64,000 nucleotides of DNA from Allobosea sp. 117 (GTDB taxonomy: Bacteria > Pseudomonadota > Alphaproteobacteria > Rhizobiales > Xanthobacteraceae): positions 62,001-126,000 of the forward strand of contig NZ_JNLC01000011.1 of assembly GCF_000702305.1 (NCBI RefSeq), in the 5' to 3' direction. Below are positions 9,328 to 18,276 of this stretch, one piece after another. The notes under the pieces were generated by a model that was given only the letters and a program-made list of their open reading frames with translations, did no database searches and was not told the origin of the DNA. The translations under genes and the position numbers were made by a program. How positions within the stretch are numbered: the stretch's first letter is position 1; every line of letters begins with the position of its first letter.

Positions 9328-9879
9328 ATGCTCGATGTGACATCCGACGCCAATGACCGCACGCTGCTGATCGTCGACGACGATCGTCCGTTCCTGCAGC
9401 GCCTCGCCCGCGCCATGGAATCGCGCGGCTTCAACGTCACCACCGCCGAGACGGTGGCCGACGGCCTCGCCCGCGTCGAGGGATCCGCCGCGCCCGCCTA
9501 TGCGGTGGTCGACATGCGGCTCGGCGACGGCAACGGGCTCGACGTGATCTCGGCGCTGAAGCGCCGCCGGCCGGACGCGCGCGGCATCATCCTCACCGGC
9601 TACGGCAACATCGCCACGGCGGTGAACGCTGTGAAGATGGGCGCGGTCGACTATCTGGCGAAGCCCGCCGACGCCGACGACATCTGCGCCGCGCTGAACG
9701 CGCAGGCCGAGCACAAGCCGCAGTTGCCTGAGAACCCGATGTCGGCCGACCGGGTGCGCTGGGAGCACATCCAGCGGGTCTACGAGCTGTGCGGGCGCAA
9801 CGTCTCGGAGACCGCGCGCCGGCTCTCCATGCACCGCCGCACCCTGCAGCGCATCCTCGCCAAGCGTGCGCCGCGCTGA
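9328..9879 (+). CDS. regA: Redox response regulator RegA (ActR/PrrA family)
   Basis: Partner of RegB. The 183-residue protein has a receiver domain with acidic triad VDDD and phospho-acceptor Asp62 in VVDMRLGDG, a proline-containing linker (PQLPENPMS) and a C-terminal Fis-type helix-turn-helix with the highly conserved ETARRLSMHRRTLQRIL. This matches RegA/PrrA/ActR in length and layout. An AAGGAAG ribosome-binding site precedes the ATG. A strong inverted repeat follows the stop. Confidence 0.96.
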   Translation: MLDVTSDANDRTLLIVDDDRPFLQRLARAMESRGFNVTTAETVADGLARVEGSAAPAYAVVDMRLGDGNGLDVISALKRRRPDARGIILTGYGNIATAVNAVKMGAVDYLAKPADADDICAALNAQAEHKPQLPENPMSADRVRWEHIQRVYELCGRNVSETARRLSMHRRTLQRILAKRAPR

Positions 9880-9889
9880 GGCCTGACGG

Positions 9890-9909
9890 CCCGGAACAAC
9901 CGTTCCGGG
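9890..9909. terminator. Hairpin between convergent regA and PfkB-family kinase
   Basis: A perfect 8-bp stem, CCCGGAAC/GTTCCGGG, with a 4-base AACC loop sits 11 bases after the regA stop and 13 bases before the end of the convergent gene. There is only a weak T-rich tail (TCTGGCCTT), so it may act as a shared bidirectional terminator of modest strength. Confidence 0.6.
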
Positions 9910-9921
9910 TCTGGCCTTGCC

Positions 9922-10923
9922 TCACACCCTCAGCCCGTTCTCCTGCGCCAGATCCTTCAGGCTCCGTTCGGAGCGGGCGCCCATGTGGCTGATGATCTCC
10001 GCCGCGCAGAGCGCGCCGAGCTTGAGCGAATCCGCCGGCGCGAAGCCCTGCGCATGGCCGTGCAGATAGCCGGCGGCGAAGAGATCGCCGGCGCCGGTGG
10101 TGTCGACCACCCGCTCCACCGGATGCGCCGGCACCTCGACCAGATCGGAGCCGCTCACCGAGAGCGCGCCCTTCTCGCTGCGGGTGACGACGGCGCGCCT
10201 CACGTCCTGCCGGAGCTGGGCGAGCGCGGCGTCGAAATCGGCGGTCTCGTAGAGCGATTTCAGCTCGCCCTCATTGGCGAAGAGGAGATCGACCGTGCCC
10301 TCGCGCATCAACTTGAGGAATTCGGCGCGGTAGCGGTCGACGCAGAAGGCGTCGGACAGCGTCAGCGACACCGTTCGTCCGGCCGCGTGAGCGATGCCAG
10401 CGGCCTTGAGAAAGGCCTCCTTGGCGGCAGGCGGATCCCACAGATAGCCTTCGAGATAGGTGATGGCGGCACCCGCCACCGTGTCGGCGTCGACATCGGC
10501 GGGCGAGAGGTTCTGCGCCGCGCCGAGATAGGTGTTCATGGTGCGCTCGCCATCCGGCGACACCAGAATCAGGCAGCGCGCGGTGGCCGGCCCGTCGGCG
10601 GCGGACGGGGTGGCGAAGGCGACGCCGGCGGCGCGGATGTCGTGGCCGAATATGCTACCGAGGCCGTCATCCTTCACCTTGCCGACGAAGCCGGCGCGCC
10701 CGCCGAGCGCGGCGACGCCGGCGATGGTGTTGGCGGCCGAACCGCCGGAGACCTCGACGCCCGGCCCCATGGCGGCATAGACCGCCTCGGCGCGCGCCTC
10801 GTCGATCAGCGTCATGCCGCCCTTGCGCATGTCGTGGGCGAGCAGGAAATCGTCCTCGGTCCGGGCGAGGACGTCGACGATGGCATTGCCGAAACCGAGC
10901 ACGTCGAGGCGGGGTGCGGTCAA
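9922..10923 (-). CDS. PfkB-family carbohydrate/nucleoside kinase (adenosine kinase-like)
   Basis: The 333-residue protein is a ribokinase-fold kinase. It shows the N-terminal LGFGNAIVDVLAR strand, the GGSAANT substrate/glycine motif and the C-terminal PfkB signature DTTGAGDLFAAGYL, whose aspartate is the catalytic base. Proteins of this subtype in alphaproteobacteria are usually annotated as adenosine kinase, but the substrate cannot be read from sequence alone. The start is a TTG with AAAGG about eight bases upstream. The gene stands alone between convergent regA and divergent DUF5990. Confidence 0.85.
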   Translation of the reverse strand: MTAPRLDVLGFGNAIVDVLARTEDDFLLAHDMRKGGMTLIDEARAEAVYAAMGPGVEVSGGSAANTIAGVAALGGRAGFVGKVKDDGLGSIFGHDIRAAGVAFATPSAADGPATARCLILVSPDGERTMNTYLGAAQNLSPADVDADTVAGAAITYLEGYLWDPPAAKEAFLKAAGIAHAAGRTVSLTLSDAFCVDRYRAEFLKLMREGTVDLLFANEGELKSLYETADFDAALAQLRQDVRRAVVTRSEKGALSVSGSDLVEVPAHPVERVVDTTGAGDLFAAGYLHGHAQGFAPADSLKLGALCAAEIISHMGARSERSLKDLAQENGLRV

Positions 10924-11095
10924 GGGCGGGACCTTTCAGCAAGGGGCGAGGGGGAAAGGGCGAGCCCGCCTGCGGTAGCAGACGCCGTCCCGCCGGGCAA
11001 CGGCGGGGAGACAGGCCGTGCCGCCGCTCGAAGGTCGGCTTCCGGACGGTATGCCGCCGTCTCGTCTCGATACCGCCGTTGAGCTATGAACGCGC

Positions 11096-11527
11096 ATGGC
11101 ACAGACAGACCAGCGCGCGATCAGACTGCGGATCATCATCGAGCAGCCGGTGATCGGCGTGCTCCACAGCCTTCAGGCGAAGGATGAATCGCCACTCGAT
11201 CCGAAATATTCGCGCGAGGGTGAGGCGCTCCTGTTCGATTTCCAGGTCCGCGCGGGGCCGGGGTTCAAACTCTCGGGCGATCAGGTGCGCCGCGAAGGCT
11301 CCGTGCGGAGATTTGTCTATATCCGTATCGGTCAACTGGCCGGCGACCCCTCCTCACCCTGGTCCCGCCGGATGAAGATCGACATCCACGACATCGGACG
11401 CGACCTGCTGGATCGCGCGGCCGAGGGTGGAGGCGTCATCGAAACGGCGGTCATCGGCACCGGCAAGGACGGCACCCCGGCCTGCGCCACGGTGCCGCCG
11501 ACAGGGCGGCGTATCGCCGAGCGCTGA
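11096..11527 (+). CDS. DUF5990-like protein of unknown function
   Basis: The 143-residue soluble protein has no signal peptide or membrane segment. It begins with a beta-strand segment (IRLRIIIEQP) and contains FDFQVRAGPGFKLSGDQVRREGSVRRFVYIRIGQ, cut here by a typical small beta fold, then an SPWSRRMKIDIHDI stretch. This pattern resembles the DUF5990 family; that assignment is from memory and moderate. It lies upstream of murJ on the same strand, 115 bases apart. Function unknown. Confidence 0.7.
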   Translation: MAQTDQRAIRLRIIIEQPVIGVLHSLQAKDESPLDPKYSREGEALLFDFQVRAGPGFKLSGDQVRREGSVRRFVYIRIGQLAGDPSSPWSRRMKIDIHDIGRDLLDRAAEGGGVIETAVIGTGKDGTPACATVPPTGRRIAER

Positions 11528-11642
11528 CGCGGGGCAGCCGCATGTATCGCAGGCAGGGCCCTACTCGCGCTCTCGGCTTTGCGCCGCCGGGCATGGCGGC
11601 CTATTGATCGGCGTTCCTCAGCGCCCGGTGTGCCCGAACTCC

Positions 11643-13208
11643 ATGTCCCTCCTCCGCCACGCCTCGGCCGTCGCAGCGCTGACGCTCGCCTCGCGGGTGC
11701 TGGGCTTCGTGCGCGATGCGGCGGTGGCCGCGCTGTTCGGCGCCGGGGTGGTGGGCGACGCCGCGGTGGCGGGCCTCGCCATCCCGCAGATCGCCCGGCG
11801 GCTGCTCGGCGAGGCGGCGCTGAACGGCGCCATCGTGCCGGGCCTCGTCGCCGCCGAGCGGGCGGAAGGCGCAGTGCAGGCGCGCGCGGTGGCCGGCGCG
11901 ACGCTGGCACTCACCGTGATGGCGGCGACCGGGCTCGCCATGCTGCTGTTCCTCTTCATGCCGCAGGCGGTCCGCGTGCTGGCCCCCGGCTTCGACGCCG
12001 GCGGGGAGCGGCTGGACGGCGCAGTGCTGGTCGGGCGGCTCGCCGTCGTCTGCCTGCCGCTGATGGCGGCGGCGGGCGTGCTGTCGGCGCTCGCCAACGC
12101 CTCGGGACGGATGCGCCTGCCGGCGGCCTCGCCGGTGGTCGGCAACATCGCCGTCCTGATCGTGCTGACCGCACTGGCTGTCCATCTCGCCGACCTGACC
12201 GGGCAGGCGACGACGACCGGCGGGACGGCCCTGGGATGGCTGGCGCTCGCCTCCGTCGTCGGCGCCGCCGCGCAGCTCGCCGTCATGGTGTTCGCGGTGT
12301 CGTCATGCCGGCTGGCGCCGTCGCGCTTCGGCCGGGAAGCGCTCGCCCGCGCGCGGCCGATACTGGCCGCGGCAGCGCCCTCGCTGCTCGCCGCCGCGCT
12401 GCCGCAGCTTCGTTTCCTGATCGCCGGCGCGGCCGCTTCCGGCGCGGTCGGCGGCGTCGCCGCGCTGTTCTACGCCTCGCGCCTCGTCGAATTGCCGCTC
12501 GGCGTGATCGGGGCCAGCGCCGGGGCGGTGCTGCTGCCTGCACTCGCCGCGCGGGTCCGGGACGCGGAGGAGGGGGCGCCGGTCTGGCGCGGCATGGAGG
12601 CGACGCTGGCGCTCGCTCTGCCCGCTGCCCTCGGCCTCGCCGTGCTCGCCGGGCCGATCGTGACGCTTCTGTTCGGCCGCGGCGCGTTCGATGTATCAGC
12701 CGTCGATTTAACCGCCACGGCCTTGATCTTCCTCGCACTTTCCCTGCCGCTGCAGGCGGCGGAGAAGATCCTCGCGGCGCTCGCCTTCGCCCATGGGCAC
12801 CGCCGGCTGGCGACGCTGGCCGGACTGGCGGCGCTGCTGGTGGGCGGCATTGCCGGCTTCGCGCTGTCGCCGGTCATGGGCGTCGCGGGGCCGGCGCTCG
12901 GCGTGCTGGCCTCAAGCCTCGCGGGGCTGCTCGGCCTCGGCTACGGCCTGGTGCGCCACCACCATCTGAGCCTGGACCTGTCAGCGCTCCGGCGCGCGAG
13001 GATGTTGGCTTGCGCCACTATGGTCATGACCATGGTGGTCGCGTTTCTCGCCCATTTTCTGGCGGAAACGCTGGCGGCGGGCGGGCTCGGCGGGGTGGCG
13101 GCGCTCGCCGGCATCATCGCCGCCGGCATGGCGGTTTATGCTGCGGCTGCCTTCCGGTTCGGCGCGCTCGACCGCAAAGCACTCTCCGCCGCCCTGCGGC
13201 GCGGATGA
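11643..13208 (+). CDS. murJ: Lipid II flippase MurJ
   Basis: Flips lipid-linked peptidoglycan precursor across the inner membrane. The 521-residue product is almost wholly hydrophobic with about 14 helices. It has the MurJ N-terminal pattern (ALTLASRVLGFVRDAAVAALFG, given here only in part as SRVLGFVRD) and the conserved arginine-rich SRLVELPLGV segment around residue 280. I take the ATG at 11643 because the family begins immediately before this helix; the open frame extends upstream without a better start. trpS follows on the same strand. Confidence 0.93.
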   Translation: MSLLRHASAVAALTLASRVLGFVRDAAVAALFGAGVVGDAAVAGLAIPQIARRLLGEAALNGAIVPGLVAAERAEGAVQARAVAGATLALTVMAATGLAMLLFLFMPQAVRVLAPGFDAGGERLDGAVLVGRLAVVCLPLMAAAGVLSALANASGRMRLPAASPVVGNIAVLIVLTALAVHLADLTGQATTTGGTALGWLALASVVGAAAQLAVMVFAVSSCRLAPSRFGREALARARPILAAAAPSLLAAALPQLRFLIAGAAASGAVGGVAALFYASRLVELPLGVIGASAGAVLLPALAARVRDAEEGAPVWRGMEATLALALPAALGLAVLAGPIVTLLFGRGAFDVSAVDLTATALIFLALSLPLQAAEKILAALAFAHGHRRLATLAGLAALLVGGIAGFALSPVMGVAGPALGVLASSLAGLLGLGYGLVRHHHLSLDLSALRRARMLACATMVMTMVVAFLAHFLAETLAAGGLGGVAALAGIIAAGMAVYAAAAFRFGALDRKALSAALRRG

Positions 13209-13319
13209 CCGCCTTCAAATCAGCCCCTTCACTTGCCGGCCCGGCGCCCGCATGGCAATACGCGCCGGCTTTTCTTGGGCGCGCCGCGACCGCGGCGCCG
13301 GCGACGGGACTATCCGACC

Positions 13320-14351
13320 ATGGCCTTCCAGCAGCGCGTGTTCTCCGGCGTGCAGCCGACCGGGAACCTGCATCTCGGCAATTACCTCGGCGCCATCAAG
13401 CGCTTCGTCGAGCTTCAGGACAGCTATGACTGCCTCTATTGCGTGGTCGACCTGCACGCCATCACCGTCTGGCAGGACCCGGTCGAGCTGAAGCGCTCGA
13501 TCCGCGAGGTCACCGCCGCCTATCTCGCTGCCGGCATCGACCCCAAGCGCCACATCGTGTTCAACCAGAGCCAGGTCTCCGGCCATGCCGAACTCGCCTG
13601 GGTGTTCAACTGCGTCGCCCGCCTCGGCTGGCTGAACCGCATGACCCAGTTCAAGGAGAAGGCCGGCAAGGACCGCGAGAACGCCTCGGTCGGGCTCTAC
13701 GCCTATCCGAACCTGATGGCCGCCGACATCCTGCTCTACCGCGCCACCCATGTGCCGGTGGGCGAGGACCAGAAGCAGCATCTCGAGCTCGCCCGCGACA
13801 TTGCGCAGAAGTTCAATAACGACTTCGGCACCTCGATCGCGGCGAACGGGCTGGGCGAGACCTACTTCCCGCTGCCCGAGCCGCTGATCGGTGGCCCGGC
13901 GGCGCGGGTGATGAGCCTGCGCGACGGCTCGAAGAAGATGTCGAAGTCCGACCCTTCCGACCTCTCGCGCATCAACCTGTCCGACGACGCCGACGCCATC
14001 GCCTCCAAGGTGCGCAAGGCCAAGACCGATCCCGAGCCGCTGCCGGGCGAGGTCGAGGGGCTGAAGGGCCGGCCGGAGGCGGAGAATCTCGTCGGCATCT
14101 ATGCCGCGCTCTCCGGCACCGGCAAGGAGGAGGTGCTGGCGAGCTTCGGCGGCGGCCAGTTCTCCACCTTCAAGGGCGCGCTGGTGGAGCTGGCGGTGGA
14201 CAAGCTCGGGCCGATCGGAGCGGAGATGAAGCGCCTCGTCGCCGATCCGGGCCACATCGACGCGGTGCTGCGCGACGGCGCCGATCGTGCCCGCGCCATG
14301 GCCGACGTCACCATGCGCGAGGTGAAGGACATCGTCGGCCTGGTGCGCTGA
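13320..14351 (+). CDS. trpS: Tryptophanyl-tRNA synthetase
   Basis: Charges tRNA-Trp. The 343-residue class I synthetase shows the HIGH-type motif in [13 protein letters not shown] near residue 13 and KMSKS in [10 protein letters not shown] near residue 220. The conserved NPLNR-like and GEDQKQH (ATP/tryptophan pocket) segments are present. The ATG at 13320 matches the family's start; an upstream in-frame ATG would add an arginine-rich stretch unlike TrpS. The murJ-trpS-universal stress order is common in Hyphomicrobiales. Confidence 0.96.
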   Translation: MAFQQRVFSGVQPTGNLHLGNYLGAIKRFVELQDSYDCLYCVVDLHAITVWQDPVELKRSIREVTAAYLAAGIDPKRHIVFNQSQVSGHAELAWVFNCVARLGWLNRMTQFKEKAGKDRENASVGLYAYPNLMAADILLYRATHVPVGEDQKQHLELARDIAQKFNNDFGTSIAANGLGETYFPLPEPLIGGPAARVMSLRDGSKKMSKSDPSDLSRINLSDDADAIASKVRKAKTDPEPLPGEVEGLKGRPEAENLVGIYAALSGTGKEEVLASFGGGQFSTFKGALVELAVDKLGPIGAEMKRLVADPGHIDAVLRDGADRARAMADVTMREVKDIVGLVR

Positions 14352-14458
14352 GACGCCGAAACGAAAAGGACGCAGCCACCCGGCCACGTCCTCCCGATAC
14401 TCGTTGTCTCACCGGCAGGTCGCGAGGGGGCCGCGCCCTGCGCAAACGCCGTCGCGGA

Positions 14459-14677
14459 TCACTTGCTGCCGCGGCCGACGAGGCCCTGCGAGGTCTGCTG
14501 GGCAGGGGCCGCGACGACCGCCGCATTCCGGCCCTCAATCACCGGCGCTGAGGCAAGCGTTTCGCTGCGCAGGGTCTGTGCATAGGCCGCGCGCTCGGCA
14601 TCGTCGCGGCCGCCGGCATAGGCGACATTCGCGCCCAGGGTGGCGAGGGCGATAGTGGCGATCAGGATCTTGTTCAT
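14459..14677 (-). CDS. Very small secreted protein
   Basis: The 72-residue product begins with a signal peptide (MNKILIATIALATLGANVAYA) cleaved at AYA/GG, noted here as 21 residues with key positions K3 and A19-A21. The mature peptide of about 51 residues is polar with no cysteine. The start at 14677 has GGAGAC upstream; a longer frame would spoil the signal peptide. It converges on trpS and is divergent from the universal stress gene. No family recognised. Confidence 0.6.
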   Translation of the reverse strand: MNKILIATIALATLGANVAYAGGRDDAERAAYAQTLRSETLASAPVIEGRNAAVVAAPAQQTSQGLVGRGSK

Positions 14678-14929
14678 TGTCGGTCTCCATCCATTCGCGG
14701 ATGGGCGCCGCGCCATGCGGCGTCTCATCTCGTGTGAACGGAGAGTCGCTCATGCCTTTCCGCAACTCCAGAAGCAATATAGCGACGTTGATATTGCAGT
14801 TTTGCCGATAACATCGCCCTGATCGTGTGTTGAAAGATCGCCGCACCGCCCTATCGGCCGGCAACGGAAATGACGTAGCCTTCGCCGCTTCAGCTTGGGA
14901 ATCCGGACTCGGGCCGGACGGGGGACGAC

Positions 14930-15427
14930 ATGCCGCGCAGGCGACAAAGCCATGAACCCGGACACCGCCGGAAATTCCTGGTGGTGATCGACGAGACGCC
15001 CGAATGCGACCGCGCGGTCTATTATGCCGCGCGCCGCGCCGCCCGCACCGGCGGCGGCGTGGTGATGCTCGCCGTGCTGGAGCTCGCCGACGTGCAGAGC
15101 CAATGGCTCGGCGTCGCCGACCTGATGCGCGCCGAGGCGACCGATAAGGCGCAGGCGAGCCTCGACAATTTCGCCGCGCGCTCCCGCTCGATCTCCGGCA
15201 TCGAGCCGGAGCAGGTGATCCGCGAGGGTCAGGTCGCCGAGGAGATCGTCAAGCTGATCGAGGCGGACGAGGACATCGCCATCCTCGTGCTCGCCACAGG
15301 CACCGGCAGCGAGGGGCCGGGGCCGCTCGTCTCCGCGCTCGCCTCCGGTGCCTGGGCCGGCCTCGCCGTACCGATCACCATCGTGCCCGGCAGCCTCAGC
15401 GACTCCGAGATCGACGCACTGGCGTAA
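14930..15427 (+). CDS. Universal stress protein (UspA family)
   Basis: The 165-residue protein has one Usp fold: strand 1 with KFLVVIDETPECDRAV (about 15-30) and a C-terminal GTGSEG-containing nucleotide-binding loop close to the usual G-x2-G-x9-GS/T pattern, followed by VPITIVPG. The ATP-binding type of UspA is therefore likely. A short basic N-terminal extension precedes the domain. A G-rich ribosome-binding site lies before the ATG. The region upstream (14678-14929) is a divergent intergenic stretch with no coding sequence. Confidence 0.88.
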   Translation: MPRRRQSHEPGHRRKFLVVIDETPECDRAVYYAARRAARTGGGVVMLAVLELADVQSQWLGVADLMRAEATDKAQASLDNFAARSRSISGIEPEQVIREGQVAEEIVKLIEADEDIAILVLATGTGSEGPGPLVSALASGAWAGLAVPITIVPGSLSDSEIDALA

Positions 15428-15508
15428 GCCGCTTGCCTCACTACAATCCGATCCCGTCGCCGATCGAGATTTCCCGCTGACCGCCGCGCCACCCGACAGG
15501 AGACAGAT

Positions 15509-16291
15509 GTGGCGTTCACATCGCCGCCGCCCGTGCATGCCTTCTGGATCGGCGCCGAACTCGGCCTCATCAGCCGGACCTGCCTCACCTCCTTCGTCAG
15601 GGTCGGCCATCCCGTCACGCTCCATGGCTATCAGCGGCCCGCCGACCTGCCGACGGGCATCGTCTTTTCCGACGCCGCACGGATCGTCCCGCCGCACCGG
15701 GTCACCCGCCATCGCGCCACCGGCAGCTACGCGTTGTTCGCCAACATCTTCCGCTACCGCCTGCTGGAACAGTGCGACGGGATCTATGTCGATTGCGATG
15801 TCTTCTGCCTGAAGCCGCTGGAGATCGACGACTATCTGTTCGGCTATGAGGACGAGACCACTCTGAACACGGCGATCCTGCGCCTGCCGAAGGATTCCGC
15901 GCTGCTCAGATCGCTGAACGAGGTATCGGACGACCCGGCGCCGATCCCACCCTGGATGCCGCCCGAACTGCGCGCGGAACTGCGCCAGAAGGCCGAGGTC
16001 GGACAGCCTACGCTGCTGGAGGACCTTCCCTGGGGCGTGATCGGACCGCGCGCGCTCACCTGGCTCGCGCGGGAGCACGGCGTCGATAGACACGCCCTGC
16101 CGGTCGACGTGCTCTATCCTGTGCATTACGGCGCGGTGGACCGGCTGCTCGACCCCGAGCTGACCGTCGAGAGCCTCATCACGCCGCGCACCCGCTGCGT
16201 TCATCTGTTCAACGAGATGCTGCGCCGGCTCGATCTCAGCCGGATACCGAAGACCTCCCCGCTCGGGCGCATGATCACCATGACCCGATAG
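15509..16291 (+). CDS. Glycosyltransferase with DXD motif (Gly_transf_sug type)
   Basis: The 260-residue cytoplasmic protein resembles small GT-A enzymes of the OCH1/capsular-transferase type (PF04488): an N-terminal HAFWIG strand, a conserved YALFANIFRYRLLEQC helix, and the metal-binding DXD in YVDCDVFC near residue 93. The start is GTG at 15509 with AGGAGA six bases upstream; an overlapping ATG two bases earlier is out of frame. It stands alone, with no polysaccharide locus around it, so donor and acceptor are unknown. Confidence 0.8.
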   Translation: MAFTSPPPVHAFWIGAELGLISRTCLTSFVRVGHPVTLHGYQRPADLPTGIVFSDAARIVPPHRVTRHRATGSYALFANIFRYRLLEQCDGIYVDCDVFCLKPLEIDDYLFGYEDETTLNTAILRLPKDSALLRSLNEVSDDPAPIPPWMPPELRAELRQKAEVGQPTLLEDLPWGVIGPRALTWLAREHGVDRHALPVDVLYPVHYGAVDRLLDPELTVESLITPRTRCVHLFNEMLRRLDLSRIPKTSPLGRMITMTR

Positions 16292-16407
16292 CTGCGGTGG
16301 ACGGGGTTCGCCAAGACTTCCTTTGGCGCGCGCGACGACCTATCTATGGGTGAGCCAGAACCATGCCGCCGGGGCCTTGAACCCCGTGCGGAAGGAGCCA
16401 GACCGAA

Positions 16408-16962
16408 ATGTTCATCCAGACCGAAGCCACCCCCAACCCGGCGACGCTGAAGTTCCTGCCCGGCCGCAGCGTGCTCGGCGCCGGCACCTTCGAGGCCCGC
16501 TCGCCCGACGAAGCCGGGCGTTCGCCGCTCGCCGCGCGGCTGTTCGAGATCGACGGCGTAACCGGCGTGTTCTTCGGCTCGGACTTCGTCACCGTCACCA
16601 AGGCGGGCGGCGAATGGGCGCACATGAAGCCCGCCATCCTCGGCGCGATCATGGAGCACTTCGTCTCCGGCCAGAAAATCCTGCCCGACGAGCATGAGCA
16701 CGGCGAGGACGACGCCTTCTTCGAGAGCAAGGACGCCGGTGTCGTCGACACCATCCGCGAGCTGATCGAAACCCGCGTGCGGCCGGCGGTCGCCAATGAC
16801 GGTGGCGACATCACCTTCCGCGGCTACAAGGACGGTGTCGTGTTCCTCGCCATGAAGGGCTCCTGCTCGGGCTGCCCATCCTCGACGGCGACGCTGAAGA
16901 ACGGTATCGAGAACCTGCTGCGCCACTTCGTGCCGGACGTCGTCGAAGTGCGCCCGGTGTGA
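16408..16962 (+). CDS. Nfu-type iron-sulfur cluster scaffold/carrier
   Basis: Delivers Fe-S clusters to client enzymes. The 184-residue protein has an N-terminal Nfu_N domain (MFIQTEATPNPATLKFLPG onward, about 1-90) and a C-terminal NifU-like domain with the cluster-binding CXXC in GSCSGCPSSTATLKNGIE (about residues 150-167). This is the alphaproteobacterial/mitochondrial NFU1 layout rather than E. coli NfuA. AAGGAG lies upstream of the ATG. tsaB follows after 70 bases. Confidence 0.95.
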   Translation: MFIQTEATPNPATLKFLPGRSVLGAGTFEARSPDEAGRSPLAARLFEIDGVTGVFFGSDFVTVTKAGGEWAHMKPAILGAIMEHFVSGQKILPDEHEHGEDDAFFESKDAGVVDTIRELIETRVRPAVANDGGDITFRGYKDGVVFLAMKGSCSGCPSSTATLKNGIENLLRHFVPDVVEVRPV

Positions 16963-17032
16963 TCCCGTCGTGAGGTCGTCTTCTGCCGGCACGTAATCCG
17001 TTGCATGCTCACCGGTTGGGAGCCGACGACGC

Positions 17033-17710
17033 ATGCTGATTCTCGCCATCGACACCGCCCTGGAGGCCTGTTCCGTCGCGCTCTACGACGCGGCGGAGGA
17101 GGAGACGCTTGCCCTCGAATCGCGGCCGATGGCGCGCGGTCACGCCGAGGCGCTGGTGCCGATGGTCGGGCGGGTGATGGCGGGACGCGAATTCTCCACC
17201 ATCGACGCCTTCGCCGTCACGGTCGGCCCGGGCAGCTTCACCGGGCTCCGGGTCGGGCTCGCCGCCGCGCGCGGCTTCGGCCTCGCCACCGGCCGCCCGG
17301 TGCTCGGCATCTCGACGCTGATCACGCTCGCCGCGCCGCTGCTCGCCGCGGATGACGCGGTGCCGGTGGTGGCGGCGATCGATGCCCGGCACGACAATGT
17401 CTACATGCAGATGTTCGGCGCCAGCGGGCGGGTGCTGATGGGCGCGCGCGCGATCGGCGTGCGCGAGGCGGTGCGCGCGGTGGCCATCGGCCCGGTGCGG
17501 ATGGTCGGCTCGGGCGCCGGCGTGCTGGCGGCGCACTGGCCCTCGGGCGAGGCGGCCCCGCTGCTCGTCGACGCGACGGCGATTCCCGACCCGACATGGC
17601 TCGCGCGCCTCGCCGCCGTCGCCGACCCCGCCCGCTCGAAGCCGCGCCCGCTCTATCTGCGCGGCCCCGACGCGCGTCCGCAGGACGCGGCGCGGATCGC
17701 CCGGCGCTGA
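17033..17710 (+). CDS. tsaB: tRNA threonylcarbamoyladenosine biosynthesis protein TsaB
   Basis: Non-catalytic partner of TsaD in making t6A37 on tRNAs that read ANN codons. The 225-residue actin-like protein starts with ILAIDTALEACSVAL and holds the conserved VGPGSFTGLRVGL loop. The length is standard. rimI follows by only six bases, a common tsaB-rimI pairing in bacteria, and then the mur regulator. Confidence 0.95.
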   Translation: MLILAIDTALEACSVALYDAAEEETLALESRPMARGHAEALVPMVGRVMAGREFSTIDAFAVTVGPGSFTGLRVGLAAARGFGLATGRPVLGISTLITLAAPLLAADDAVPVVAAIDARHDNVYMQMFGASGRVLMGARAIGVREAVRAVAIGPVRMVGSGAGVLAAHWPSGEAAPLLVDATAIPDPTWLARLAAVADPARSKPRPLYLRGPDARPQDAARIARR

Positions 17711-17716
17711 AACGCC

Positions 17717-18211
17717 ATGCAGATGCGGTGGCTTCAACGTCTCTGGCCCGCCCGGGAGCCGTCCATCCGCGCGGCGAACACTGCGGACGCGCCCGCGCTC
17801 GCGGTGGTGCATGCCTCCTCCTTCCACATCGCCTGGGACGCTGCGGAGTTCGAGCGGCTGCTCGCCGAGCGCCTCACCCGCGCGCTGGTGGCGACGGACG
17901 GGCCGGCCGGCCCCGTCGTCGGCTTCATCCTGACCCGCGGCGTCGCGCCGGAAACCGAGATCCTCTCGGTGGCGGTGGCGCCCCGCTGGCGGCGGCAGGG
18001 CCTCGCCCGGCGGCTGGTCGACGGCGCGCTCGGGCGCCTCGCGGCGGAGGGCTACACCACGGTTTTCCTCGAGGTCGAGGAAGGTAATGGAGGCGCGCGC
18101 CGCCTCTATGAACGTGCGGGTTTCCACGAGATCGGCCGGCGCGCCGGCTATTACCGTACCGCCGCGGGCACGCCCGCCAGCGCCATCGTCATGCGGCGCG
18201 ATCTCACCTGA
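17717..18211 (+). CDS. rimI: Ribosomal protein S18-alanine N-acetyltransferase-like GNAT protein
   Basis: The 164-residue GNAT acetyltransferase has the acetyl-CoA pyrophosphate loop in VAPRWRRQGLARRLVDGAL (about 92-110) and the LEVEEGNGGARRLYERAGF substrate/acetyl-CoA segment that is characteristic of RimI. Placement directly after tsaB supports RimI over other GNATs. It acts in the cytoplasm, probably on the N-terminus of ribosomal protein S18. Confidence 0.88.
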   Translation: MQMRWLQRLWPAREPSIRAANTADAPALAVVHASSFHIAWDAAEFERLLAERLTRALVATDGPAGPVVGFILTRGVAPETEILSVAVAPRWRRQGLARRLVDGALGRLAAEGYTTVFLEVEEGNGGARRLYERAGFHEIGRRAGYYRTAAGTPASAIVMRRDLT

Positions 18212-18276
18212 CGAAACGGTTGCCCCCGGCGGCGGGTAGTCCTAAGGCTGTTCGCGAAAACGGAAACGGGCGAGAG

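Noticed and set aside
14784-14800. FNR-type half-site TTGAT in the region upstream of the universal stress gene
   Set aside because: The second half (ATCAA at N4 spacing) is missing.
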